Positions 1 to 6,239 are shown, numbered from the stretch's first letter. The stretch is DNA of 12,102 nucleotides from RGIG5612 sp963591145 (GCA_963591145.1 CAVARE010000021.1:1-12102); one strand, 5' to 3'. Program-made: numbers and translations. The notes: generated by a model from the sequence alone, not told the origin.

Positions 1-50
1 CAATTATTTGTTTATTTTCCCTCCAGCGACAACTTGCATTAATTTCTATA

Positions 51-85
51 GAAAATGACAAAACGCCCACCTATACGGTGAGCGT
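51..85 (-). terminator. Intrinsic terminator of the metY-rrf2 operon
   Basis: On the minus strand the arms ACGCTCACC and GGTGGGCGT (plus positions 63-71 and 77-85) form a 9-bp stem with one G-T pair around the 5-nt loop GTATA. They are followed directly by TTTTGTCATTTTC. It lies 107 bp past the stop of the CymR-like regulator gene and is oriented to end that operon. Nothing coding can be supported in 1-50. Confidence 0.85.
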
Positions 86-132
86 CTTATCGGACTATTA
101 TCTATTAGGGAGAAGTTTGAATTACTATTTGT

Positions 133-172
133 TTCCCACATCCCGGCTATGTATCGGCATGCGTCGTGGGAA
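133..172 (-). repeat. Inverted repeat in the 3' region of the rrf2 transcript
   Basis: TTCCCAC (133-139) and GTGGGAA (166-172) are perfect 7-bp complementary arms. The interior also holds CCGG and CGG stretches that could extend the pairing. It lies between the rrf2 stop and the intrinsic terminator. No T-tract follows on either strand, so it is not a simple terminator; it may be a 3'-UTR structure or a protein-binding dyad. Confidence 0.45.
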
Positions 173-191
173 GTCTTAATACCTTATGCGG

Positions 192-629
192 TTATATGAA
201 GTACATATATTCCTGCCGGCCTCTGCTGAGGCACTCCTGCGCCAGATCGTCCAGGGTCAGGCTCTTAAGTACAGCCTCTGTTTTTTTATTTATGCTGTCT
301 ATTATCAGCCTCTGTATCGTCTCAGAGACAGCATCATGCTGCCCGTCTGTTAGCTCATTTTCCACCAGATACGAGCCGTCCAGCGCCTTAACGATATCAG
401 CGGCAGTAATATTTTCAGGTGCATCATTAAGAAGGTATCCGCCCTGAGAGCCCTTGACGCTGCGGACAATGCCGGCGCGCCTGAGGGCGGCAAATATTTG
501 CTCCAAATACTGCATCGAGACCTCGCTCCTCTCTGCAATCGTGCTCAGCGCCACCCTCTCATTCTCATCGCCCAGCGCGAGGCATATGAGAGCCCGTATT
601 CCATATCTGCTTTTCTTGGAAAATTTCAT
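192..629 (-). CDS. Rrf2-family transcriptional regulator, CymR-like
   Basis: A 145-residue Rrf2 winged-helix regulator. The N-terminus (MKFSKKSRYGIRAL), the helix around YLEQIFAALRRAGIV (41-55) and the wing KGSQGGYLL (59-67) are diagnostic of the family. It has only Cys16 and Cys133, so it lacks the three-cysteine Fe-S ligand set of IscR/NsrR-type members and resembles cluster-free CymR, the cysteine-metabolism repressor of Bacillus. The C-terminus, RQEYMYFI, closely resembles the CymR tail and ends in isoleucine; B. subtilis CymR forms a complex with CysK, so the same can be inferred here. The ATG lies 3 bp after the metY stop, and its ribosome binding site GTGGAG (636-641) is made of the last metY codons, so the two genes are co-transcribed and probably translationally coupled. 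Likely targets are metY, itself and perhaps cysK. Family certain; targets inferred. Confidence 0.9.
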   Translation of the reverse strand: MKFSKKSRYGIRALICLALGDENERVALSTIAERSEVSMQYLEQIFAALRRAGIVRSVKGSQGGYLLNDAPENITAADIVKALDGSYLVENELTDGQHDAVSETIQRLIIDSINKKTEAVLKSLTLDDLAQECLSRGRQEYMYFI

Positions 630-632
630 GAG

Positions 633-1943
633 TTACTCCACTGCCTTGAATGCTTCTTCAAGATCCTGAATAATATCGTCAATGTTTTCTGTGCCGATGG
701 AGAGGCGGATAGTATTAGGCTTGATGCCCTGATCTAACAGCTCCTCCTCTGTGCACTGGCTGTGTGTGGTTGTGGCCGGATGGATGACCAACGACTTAAC
801 GTCAGCAACATTGGCCAGCAGTGAGAACAGCTCCAGGTTATCAATGAAGTCCTGTGCCTTCTGCGAGTCGCCCTTGATCTCGAATGTGAAGATCGAGCCG
901 CCGCCGTTTGGGAAATATTTCGCATACAGTTCTCTCTGCTTAGGATCAGCGGATACTGATGGATGGTTTACCTTCTCAACCTGCGGATGATTATTCAGGT
1001 ATTCAACGACCTTAAGGGCATTTTCGACATGACGCTCTACACGCAGTGACAATGTCTCAAGTCCCTGCAGGAATAAGAATGCATGGAACGGTGACAGAGT
1101 TGCGCCCATATCACGGAGCAGGATAGCACGAACCTTAGTTACAAATGCTGCCGGACCTACGGCCTTGGTGAAGCTGATTCCATGGTAGCTCGGGTTAGGC
1201 TCTGTGAGTGATGCGAATTTGCCGGAGCCTTCCCAGTCGAACTTGCCGCTGTCAACGATAACGCCGCCAATGGTGGTGCCATGTCCTCCGATGAACTTCG
1301 TAGCCGAGTGAACTACGATATCGGCGCCATACTCAATAGGCCTTACGAGATATGGAGTGGCAAATGTATTATCAACCACCAGCGGGATCTTGTGTTCATG
1401 AGCAATCCGCGCAATGGCCTCGATATCCACAACGTCTGAATTAGGATTGCCCAGTGTCTCGATGTAGATGGCCTTAGTATTATCCTGAATGGCTGCCCTG
1501 ACTTCGTCTTCATTAAAGATGTCAACAAATGTTGTCTTAATGCCATACTGAGGCAATGTATGCAGCAACAGATTAAAGGATCCGCCGTAGATATTCTTAG
1601 CCGCCACGATATGGTCACCGTTCTGTGCCAGATTCTCGATGGTATATGTGATGGCTGCCGCGCCTGAGGCTACTGCCAATGCTGCCACGCCGCCCTCCAG
1701 GGCTGCGATTCTCTTCTCGAATACATCCTCTGTAGGATTGGTCAGTCTGCCGTAGATATTGCCAGCATCTGTAAGGCCGAATCTGGCTGCAGCATGCGCA
1801 CTGTTTCTAAATACATAGGATGATGTCTGGTAGATCGGGACCGCTCTGGCATCTGTAACCGGATCTGGCTGTTCCTGACCTACGTGAAGCTGTAATGTTT
1901 CGAATTTGAATTTTCTATTTTCTCTTGTGATCTTCTCGCTCAT
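633..1943 (-). CDS. metY: O-acetylhomoserine aminocarboxypropyltransferase (sulfhydrylase)
   Basis: A PLP-dependent enzyme of the Cys/Met-metabolism (cystathionine gamma-synthase) family, 436 residues, the long form typical of MetY rather than the ~380-residue MetB/MetC. The N-terminal block FETLQLHVGQ...PIYQTSSYVF, the NIYGRLTNPT segment (62-71) and the PLP lysine Lys216 in VHSATKFIGGHGT are all visible. It is expected to convert O-acetylhomoserine and sulfide to homocysteine in the cytoplasm, bypassing transsulfuration. The start ATG has the ribosome binding site GGAGA (1951-1955) at 7 nt. It is the first gene of a two-gene operon with the CymR-like regulator, which suggests feedback by sulfur status. 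The 292 bp upstream are rich in inverted repeats. A strict O-acetylserine or O-succinylhomoserine preference cannot be excluded from sequence. Confidence 0.93.
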   Translation of the reverse strand: MSEKITRENRKFKFETLQLHVGQEQPDPVTDARAVPIYQTSSYVFRNSAHAAARFGLTDAGNIYGRLTNPTEDVFEKRIAALEGGVAALAVASGAAAITYTIENLAQNGDHIVAAKNIYGGSFNLLLHTLPQYGIKTTFVDIFNEDEVRAAIQDNTKAIYIETLGNPNSDVVDIEAIARIAHEHKIPLVVDNTFATPYLVRPIEYGADIVVHSATKFIGGHGTTIGGVIVDSGKFDWEGSGKFASLTEPNPSYHGISFTKAVGPAAFVTKVRAILLRDMGATLSPFHAFLFLQGLETLSLRVERHVENALKVVEYLNNHPQVEKVNHPSVSADPKQRELYAKYFPNGGGSIFTFEIKGDSQKAQDFIDNLELFSLLANVADVKSLVIHPATTTHSQCTEEELLDQGIKPNTIRLSIGTENIDDIIQDLEEAFKAVE

Positions 1944-2235
1944 GATTTTTTCTCCATGTTATTTGTATATTATGATACCCAGATTGCTGCGCGCTATGCG
2001 CTCCCGCAATCTTCAAGACATTCGTAATTCGCTTGAACTGCATGCATTTGCCTGCAAATTCTGGCTGGCTGCATGGAATTCAGGGTGCAGGAAATAATCC
2101 TGCTTAAATTGAATTTTTCAACGGGCAGAGCTGTCTGCGGCATGTTTTTTTATTGCAGAACTGCCTCCCTCGCATAGCTGCATCTGAGCAGTTTATAAGC
2201 TGGTTCTGATGTCAATATTTGGTTATTTTATAGAT
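1944..2235. other. Intergenic region upstream of metY with seven consecutive dyads
   Basis: No gene is supported here. Successive inverted repeats on the plus strand are: 1981-1987/2006-2012 (AGATTGC/GCAATCT, inner GCGC/GCGC at 1989-1992/1998-2001); 2012-2017/2032-2037 (TTCAAG/CTTGAA); 2041-2050/2055-2059 plus 2071-2075 (CATGC and ATTTG pairing with CAAAT and GCATG, with an 11-nt bulge); 2087-2092/2098-2103 (GCAGGA/TCCTGC); 2109-2113/2117-2121 (TTGAA/TTCAA); 2125-2129/2134-2138 (GCAGA/TCTGC); and 2159-2164/2188-2193 (AACTGC/GCAGTT). I do not recognise SAM, T-box or cobalamin riboswitch core motifs. No cysK terminator with a proper T-tract is visible. It could be a structured metY leader, an operator array, or a repeat element. 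Confidence 0.55.
2093..2121 (-). promoter_or_regulatory. Weak candidate metY promoter
   Basis: On the minus strand TTGAAA (2116-2121) is followed after 17 bp by ATTATT (2093-2098). The -35 is good and the -10 poor. Transcription would begin near 2087 and give a leader of about 145 nt carrying the hairpins at 1981-2075. An alternative -10-like TATCAT/CATAAT lies nearer the gene (about 1969-1978) but has no convincing -35. Read-through from cysK is also possible. Confidence 0.25.
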
Positions 2236-3168
2236 TTACTCAACAAAGAGTGCTGTAGAATAATATCTGTCGCCGCTGTCTGGAAGTAAAACTACGATAT
2301 TCTTGCCCTTGTATTCTGGCCTCTTAGCTACCTCGATGGCTGCATGAAGTGCTGCTCCCGATGATATACCTACCAGTATGCCCTCTTCCTTGGCTAACAT
2401 CTTAGCTGCGGCAAATGATTCTTCATTTCCGATAGGCATAACCTCATCGTAGATCTTAGTGTTAAGCACTTCTGGAACAAATCCGGCACCGATACCCTGG
2501 ATCTTATGTGCTCCGCTTCTACCTTCTGATAATACAGGTGATGTGGCAGGCTCAACTGCGATGATCTTAACAGCAGGATTCTTCTCCTTCAGATATTCTC
2601 CGGTGCCAGTCAGTGTGCCGCCTGTTCCTACGCCGGCGATAAATACGTCCACCTGACCATCTGTATCCTTCCAGATCTCCGGGCCTGTAGTTTCCTTATG
2701 TGCCTTAGGATTGGCAGGATTAACGAACTGTCCCGGGATGAAGCTGTTCGGAATCTCCTGAGCCAGTTCATCGGCCTTAGCGATCGCTCCCGACATACCC
2801 TTAGCTCCATCTGTGAGAACTATCTCAGCACCATAAGCCTTCAGGATATTTCTGCGCTCAGCGCTCATGGTCTCCGGCATGGTAAGAATGATCCTGTATC
2901 CCTTGGCTGCTGCAATGGAAGCAAGGCCGATACCCGTATTGCCGGATGTAGGTTCGATGATCACCGAGCCCTCCTTGAGCTGTCCCTTAGCCTCTGCATC
3001 CAGAATCATTGCCTTAGCTATTCTGTCCTTAGCGCTGCCTGATGGATTGAAATACTCCAGCTTGGCCAGGATTCTGGCTTCAAGGCCTAATGTTTTCTCG
3101 ACATTAGTAACCTCAACGATAGGCGTTCCGCCGACTAATTCCAGTGCACTTTTATAAATATTAGACAT
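2236..3168 (-). CDS. cysK: Cysteine synthase A (O-acetylserine sulfhydrylase)
   Basis: A fold-type II PLP enzyme of 310 residues, normal length for CysK. Lys47 in NPSGSAKDRI is the PLP Schiff-base lysine; TSGNTG (74-79) is the substrate-binding loop; GVGTGGTLTG and SSGAA mark the phosphate-binding and C-terminal regions; the end GDRYYSTALFVE is typical. It makes cysteine from O-acetylserine and sulfide in the cytoplasm. No serine acetyltransferase gene (cysE) lies beside it in this window. The start ATG follows CGGAGGT (3177-3183) at 8 nt. It has its own near-perfect promoter with a palindrome over the -35 box and is divergent from an Rrf2 regulator, the classic layout of a repressor and its target. 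CysK can also act as a regulatory partner of CymR-type proteins. Confidence 0.96.
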   Translation of the reverse strand: MSNIYKSALELVGGTPIVEVTNVEKTLGLEARILAKLEYFNPSGSAKDRIAKAMILDAEAKGQLKEGSVIIEPTSGNTGIGLASIAAAKGYRIILTMPETMSAERRNILKAYGAEIVLTDGAKGMSGAIAKADELAQEIPNSFIPGQFVNPANPKAHKETTGPEIWKDTDGQVDVFIAGVGTGGTLTGTGEYLKEKNPAVKIIAVEPATSPVLSEGRSGAHKIQGIGAGFVPEVLNTKIYDEVMPIGNEESFAAAKMLAKEEGILVGISSGAALHAAIEVAKRPEYKGKNIVVLLPDSGDRYYSTALFVE

Positions 3169-3224
3169 GTTTGTTTACCTCCGTCTGTATTTCCTACTAA
3201 TCAGATATGTTTTAAAGTGTTTGC

Positions 3225-3253
3225 ATTATATTCCTGCATTTCCTATTTGTCAA
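3225..3253 (-). promoter_or_regulatory. cysK promoter (consensus sigma-A)
   Basis: On the minus strand TTGACA (3248-3253) and TATAAT (3225-3230) are separated by exactly 17 bp: a perfect consensus promoter. Transcription would start near 3218, giving a leader of about 50 nt. A promoter this strong without control would be fully on, so repression is expected; the palindrome at 3242-3258 covers the -35 box. Confidence 0.9.
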
Positions 3254-3258
3254 GTAGG
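3242..3258. promoter_or_regulatory. Candidate Rrf2 operator over the cysK -35 box
   Basis: CCTATTTG and CAAGTAGG flank a single central T. The arms are complementary at 7 of 8 positions, giving a 17-bp palindrome that contains the whole cysK -35 hexamer. Size and position fit a dimeric winged-helix repressor of the Rrf2 family. Which of the two local Rrf2 proteins binds it is inference; the divergent one (3337-3780) is the first candidate. Confidence 0.6.
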
Positions 3259-3285
3259 CTTTCTGTGCGTTTTTAAAAACCTATT

Positions 3286-3314
3286 TTGACATCAATTTTG
3301 CCTTGTGTTATCAT
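3286..3314 (+). promoter_or_regulatory. Promoter of the divergent rrf2 gene
   Basis: TTGACA (3286-3291) and TATCAT (3309-3314) are spaced 17 bp, with an extended -10 TG at 3306-3307. Transcription should begin near 3321, right at the ribosome binding site GGAGAGG (3322-3328), so the leader is only about 16 nt. CCTATTT (3280-3286), also seen in the cysK operator, abuts the -35 box and may serve autoregulation. Confidence 0.8.
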
Positions 3315-3336
3315 GTCTCGCGGAGAGGTGATTAAA

Positions 3337-3780
3337 TTGAAGATTTCTACAAAGGGACGCTATGCCCTTCGCTTTCTTGTCGATCTGGCAGAACATCATG
3401 ACGAGGGTTTCGTCGCTCTTAAGGACATAGCAGACAGACAGCATATTTCAAAAAAATATTTAGAGCAGATCATTGCTATTCTAAACCAGACAGATTTTCT
3501 ATTATCAAATCGCGGTGCGCAGGGCGGCTATAAATTGGCCAAAACACCTGACCATTACAGCGTTGGGAACATCCTGCGCTGCACGGAGGGAAGCCTTGCT
3601 TCTGTGGCCTGCCTTGAGTCCAAGGTAAATACCTGTGAGCGTAAGGACTCGTGCGCAACATTATATATCTGGGAAGGCCTGGATAAGGTCATCGACGAAT
3701 ATCTGGACAGCATCTCGCTTCAGGATATCATCGACCACAGCCATAACCACAACCACACTGCGTGCGATTATTACATCTAA
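3337..3780 (+). CDS. Rrf2-family regulator, divergent from cysK, with cysteine cluster
   Basis: A 147-residue Rrf2 winged-helix protein: MKISTKGRYALRFLVDLAEH, recognition region SKKYLEQIIAILN (38-50) and wing RGAQGGYKL (59-67). I place the start at TTG 3337, with GGAGAGG 8 nt upstream, giving the usual family N-terminus. Upstream in-frame starts are rejected because the earliest one is the -35 hexamer of its own promoter. Cys92-x7-Cys100-x5-Cys106 occupies the place where IscR/NsrR-type members hold an Fe-S cluster, so it may bind a cluster or sense thiols; Cys82 and Cys143 are extra. A His-rich stretch HSHNHNH (134-140) precedes a C-terminus ending DYYI, comparable to the CysK-docking tail of CymR-type proteins. 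Divergence from cysK suggests it controls cysK and itself. It is convergent with the MATE gene, stops 4 bp apart. Confidence 0.9.
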   Translation: MKISTKGRYALRFLVDLAEHHDEGFVALKDIADRQHISKKYLEQIIAILNQTDFLLSNRGAQGGYKLAKTPDHYSVGNILRCTEGSLASVACLESKVNTCERKDSCATLYIWEGLDKVIDEYLDSISLQDIIDHSHNHNHTACDYYI

Positions 3781-3784
3781 TGTT

Positions 3785-5128
3785 CTAGCAGACATTTTTC
3801 AACGGCCTGATCACAAAATATACCACCAGTATAAGCATAATCGTAACAGCCCACGACAGCGGAAACGCATGATACAGCATCTCCGGCACCGGGTTACTCT
3901 TGAATGCTGTGCATATCCAGATGATTCTGAATGCACAGATACCGATTATAGTCCCGGCTGCCGGGAGCATGGCATGCCCTGTTCCCTTCAGCACACCTGC
4001 CGGGATCTCATATATGCTGCATACCGACTCGAAGATCAGCACACACATAATCCTTACACAGGCATCATCTACCACAAGCGGATCTGACGAGAACAATCCA
4101 GATACGGCTCTTCTGAATACAACTATCACGCCAATAAAAATCGCGCTGAAAACAATTGACATTATCATACATTTGCCATGGATTTCCCTGCATCTTTTTA
4201 GCTGGAGCGCTGCATAATTCTGACTTACAAAAGTCGTGGTTGTCTGGGCAAATGCGGTTATCACGTAATATACGATATATTCAAAATTAACGGCAATGGT
4301 GCTGCCTGCTATTGTAATCTCTCCAAAAGTATTTACCGATGCCTGCACAAAAATATTTGCAAAGCAGAACATCGCACCCTGAACTGCAGATGGAACTCCG
4401 ACTTTAAGCATTTCAGCAATATATTTAAATGAGATATGCAGCTTTCTGACCGATAGCTTAAACATCTCATCCCGATACAATCGCCTAATGACGAATATTG
4501 CAGAAATTATATTAGATATGCCTGTTGAAATGGAAACACCCGCCACGCCCAGATGAAATACCGCCACAAATACGATATTAAGTATGATATTTATAACGCC
4601 TGCCATTACCAATATCAGAAACGGATAACGGCTGTCTCCCTTAGCCCTCAGTAATGCCGCGCCGAAATCATACAGCAGCAGGAACGGATAGCCCAACATA
4701 TATATTGTAAGATACAGCACGGCATCATGCAGGATATTTTCAGGCGTATTTATCATATGATGTACGGCATTTGCCGCGCATAGACCCGCTATCAGCCCTA
4801 TTATACCGACCACCAGCGCCAATATCATAGCATTCTGAGTTATTCTCGGGATCTCTTCTCTCTTGTTTTTGCCGATATAGCTTGCGACCAATACATTTGC
4901 TCCTATGGACAGACCAGATGATATGGTGACTATAAGAGCAACTATCTCTGTATTTGTGCCCACCGCAGCCAGGGCATCCGCATTGCCAAAGCATCCGACA
5001 ATCGCCGTGTCAGCTGCGCTAAATAACTGCTGCAGGATGCTGCTCAGTGCTATAGGCAGCGTGAACAGCAATAATTTGCCCGTCAATGGCCCGCTGAGCA
5101 TATCTATATCCTTCGTCTTTAAATTCAT
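3785..5128 (-). CDS. MATE-family multidrug/metabolite efflux transporter
   Basis: A 447-residue, strongly hydrophobic polytopic membrane protein with about twelve predicted transmembrane segments in two related halves. The N-terminal signature MLSGPLTGKLLLFTLPIALSS followed by LQQLFSAADTAIVG is characteristic of the MATE (MatE) branch of the MOP superfamily, here the DinF/NorM-like clostridial type. It should export cationic or organic compounds at the cytoplasmic membrane using an ion gradient; the substrate cannot be read from sequence. AAGGAG (5140-5145) lies 11 nt before the ATG. It is divergent from a LysR regulator, which is its likely controller, and runs tail-to-tail into the Rrf2 gene with no visible terminator between them. 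Confidence 0.92.
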   Translation of the reverse strand: MNLKTKDIDMLSGPLTGKLLLFTLPIALSSILQQLFSAADTAIVGCFGNADALAAVGTNTEIVALIVTISSGLSIGANVLVASYIGKNKREEIPRITQNAMILALVVGIIGLIAGLCAANAVHHMINTPENILHDAVLYLTIYMLGYPFLLLYDFGAALLRAKGDSRYPFLILVMAGVINIILNIVFVAVFHLGVAGVSISTGISNIISAIFVIRRLYRDEMFKLSVRKLHISFKYIAEMLKVGVPSAVQGAMFCFANIFVQASVNTFGEITIAGSTIAVNFEYIVYYVITAFAQTTTTFVSQNYAALQLKRCREIHGKCMIMSIVFSAIFIGVIVVFRRAVSGLFSSDPLVVDDACVRIMCVLIFESVCSIYEIPAGVLKGTGHAMLPAAGTIIGICAFRIIWICTAFKSNPVPEMLYHAFPLSWAVTIMLILVVYFVIRPLKNVC

Positions 5129-5195
5129 TATCCGTGGTTCTCCTTCGATTTAATCCAGGCTCACAAGTCCTAAATGTCTCGTCATATAAAATTTC

Positions 5196-5224
5196 TTGCA
5201 ATAGTATATGTTAAAAGTTAAAAT
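5196..5224 (+). promoter_or_regulatory. Candidate lysR promoter
   Basis: TTGCAA (5196-5201), a 17-bp spacer and TAAAAT (5219-5224) point toward the LysR gene, with a leader of about 48 nt. The surrounding 5129-5278 region is very AT-rich, so chance matches are likely. Confidence 0.35.
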
Positions 5225-5237
5225 TAAAAAATTGAAT

Positions 5238-5258
5238 ATTATAGATATTTGTCATCTA
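5238..5258. promoter_or_regulatory. Candidate LysR-type box next to a minus-strand -10 for the MATE gene
   Basis: TAGAT (5242-5246) and ATCTA (5254-5258) form a 5-bp inverted repeat with a 7-bp spacer, of the size and AT-rich type bound by LysR regulators. On the minus strand it abuts TATAAT (5238-5243), a perfect -10 lacking a recognisable -35, pointing to the MATE gene with a leader of about 100 nt. The dyad would occupy the -35 zone of that promoter and lie downstream of the proposed lysR promoter. Confidence 0.4.
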
Positions 5259-5278
5259 AAAAAGGAATATATATTTTT

Positions 5279-6148
5279 ATGGAAAATCATTTGCTTAAAT
5301 ACCAGGCTTTCGTAAAGGCGGTAGAAAAAGGAAGCTTCACCAAGGCTGCTGAAGACTTAAATTACGCACAGTCATCTATCAGTAAGATGATTGCAGATCT
5401 GGAGGCTGACTGGGGCGTAGTCTTGCTGGAACGCAATAAAAAAGGAGTATGTCTTACTTCCTCGGGGAAACAGATCCTGCCATTTGCCAGAAGAATTATA
5501 AATGACTGCAACGAATTGGATGGATATATTAAGCAAATGAATGGTGTCGAGACCGGCATCGTGCGAATCGGAACATTTGCCAGTGTGGCAATCAACCTGC
5601 TGCCTGATATCTTCATAGAGTTTCAGAAGGCCTATCCGGGCATTGAATACGAATTGCTGCTGGGCGATTATACTGAGGTTGAATGCTGGATTGAAGACGG
5701 ACGCGTCGACTGCGGTTTCTTATGCATGCCGACTTCAGCGTCACTTGATACAATATTGGTAAAAAAGGACGAATACAAAGTAGTATTGCCAGCAGAGCAT
5801 CCGCTGGCTGACAAGAAGGTTGTTTCAATCAAGGATCTAAACGGTCAGCCTTTCATGCTTCTGGAGCATGGTAAAAAAACCGAGATTTCTTCAATACTTG
5901 AAGAGAATAATGTGCATCCGAACATTCGCTTCACTACCTGGGAGGATTTTGCCATCATGGCCATGGTTGAGAAGGGACTCGGCATCGCGATCCTGCCTGG
6001 TACGATACTGGAGCGTATCCCATATAAAATTGAGATTCGTTCACTTAAGAGGCCTTACTATCGCTCAATCGGATTGGCCATGAAGGATCGCAATCGTCTC
6101 ACACCCGCTGTTCGAAAATTCGTCGAATGTGTTATCTGTAAAATCTAA
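5279..6148 (+). CDS. LysR-family transcriptional regulator
   Basis: 289 residues, the standard LysR length. The N-terminal helix-turn-helix is clear (YQAFVKAVEKGSFTKAAEDL, then AQSSISKMIADLE, and LLERNKKGVCLTSSG to about residue 65). The rest is the periplasmic-binding-protein-like effector domain, with typical blocks VRIGTFASVAINLLPDIF and EKGLGIAILPG. I chose ATG 5279, preceded by AAAGGA (5261-5266), over an upstream TTG at 5249 that has no ribosome binding site. The gene is divergent from the MATE transporter, so it probably regulates that gene in response to an unknown ligand and may repress itself. The effector-domain type suggests small carboxylates or aromatics, but the ligand cannot be named. 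Confidence 0.92.
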   Translation: MENHLLKYQAFVKAVEKGSFTKAAEDLNYAQSSISKMIADLEADWGVVLLERNKKGVCLTSSGKQILPFARRIINDCNELDGYIKQMNGVETGIVRIGTFASVAINLLPDIFIEFQKAYPGIEYELLLGDYTEVECWIEDGRVDCGFLCMPTSASLDTILVKKDEYKVVLPAEHPLADKKVVSIKDLNGQPFMLLEHGKKTEISSILEENNVHPNIRFTTWEDFAIMAMVEKGLGIAILPGTILERIPYKIEIRSLKRPYYRSIGLAMKDRNRLTPAVRKFVECVICKI

Positions 6149-6209
6149 ACTGACACCGCTATTAACTGCATATGTTCTAAAAAAAATCATGCTGTGACTC
6201 TATTTTTTC

Positions 6210-6239
6210 TTGACAGCAACCAGATTCATAGCTTACAAT
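6210..6239 (+). promoter_or_regulatory. Promoter of the pflA-pflB transcript
   Basis: TTGACA (6210-6215), an 18-bp spacer and TACAAT (6234-6239) form a strong sigma-A promoter. Transcription would start near 6246, just before the first helix of the riboswitch aptamer, which supports both assignments. No convincing terminator for lysR lies between 6149 and 6209; AAAAAAT/ATTTTTT flanking 6190-6200 is only an AT stem. Confidence 0.8.

Noticed and set aside
1..42. C-terminal tail of a plus-strand gene entering from the left
   Set aside because: Frame 1 is open to a TAA at 40-42, but 13 codons with no recognisable content cannot be supported.
1906..2097. 63-codon plus-strand open frame across the metY start and upstream dyads
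   Set aside because: It overlaps the metY coding start and promoter-proximal region, has no ribosome binding site and no recognisable protein features.
2125..2151. Plus-strand terminator: GCAGA/TCTGC stem then TTTTTTT
   Set aside because: The T-run starts 6 nt after a 5-bp stem and no plus-strand gene precedes it; kept only as one of the dyads.
1944..2235. SAM-I (S-box), T-box or cobalamin riboswitch upstream of metY
   Set aside because: GAGGGAGG on the minus strand recalls part of the S-box, but the surrounding core (GGCAACC, CTTATC...GAG helix order) is absent; no AGGGTGGNACCGCG T-box or GCCACTG B12-box is present.
6173..6207. Intrinsic terminator of lysR from A-run/T-run pairing
   Set aside because: The stem would be almost only A-T pairs with a long loop; GCTGT/ACAGC nearby includes the pfl -35 box and has no T-tract after it.
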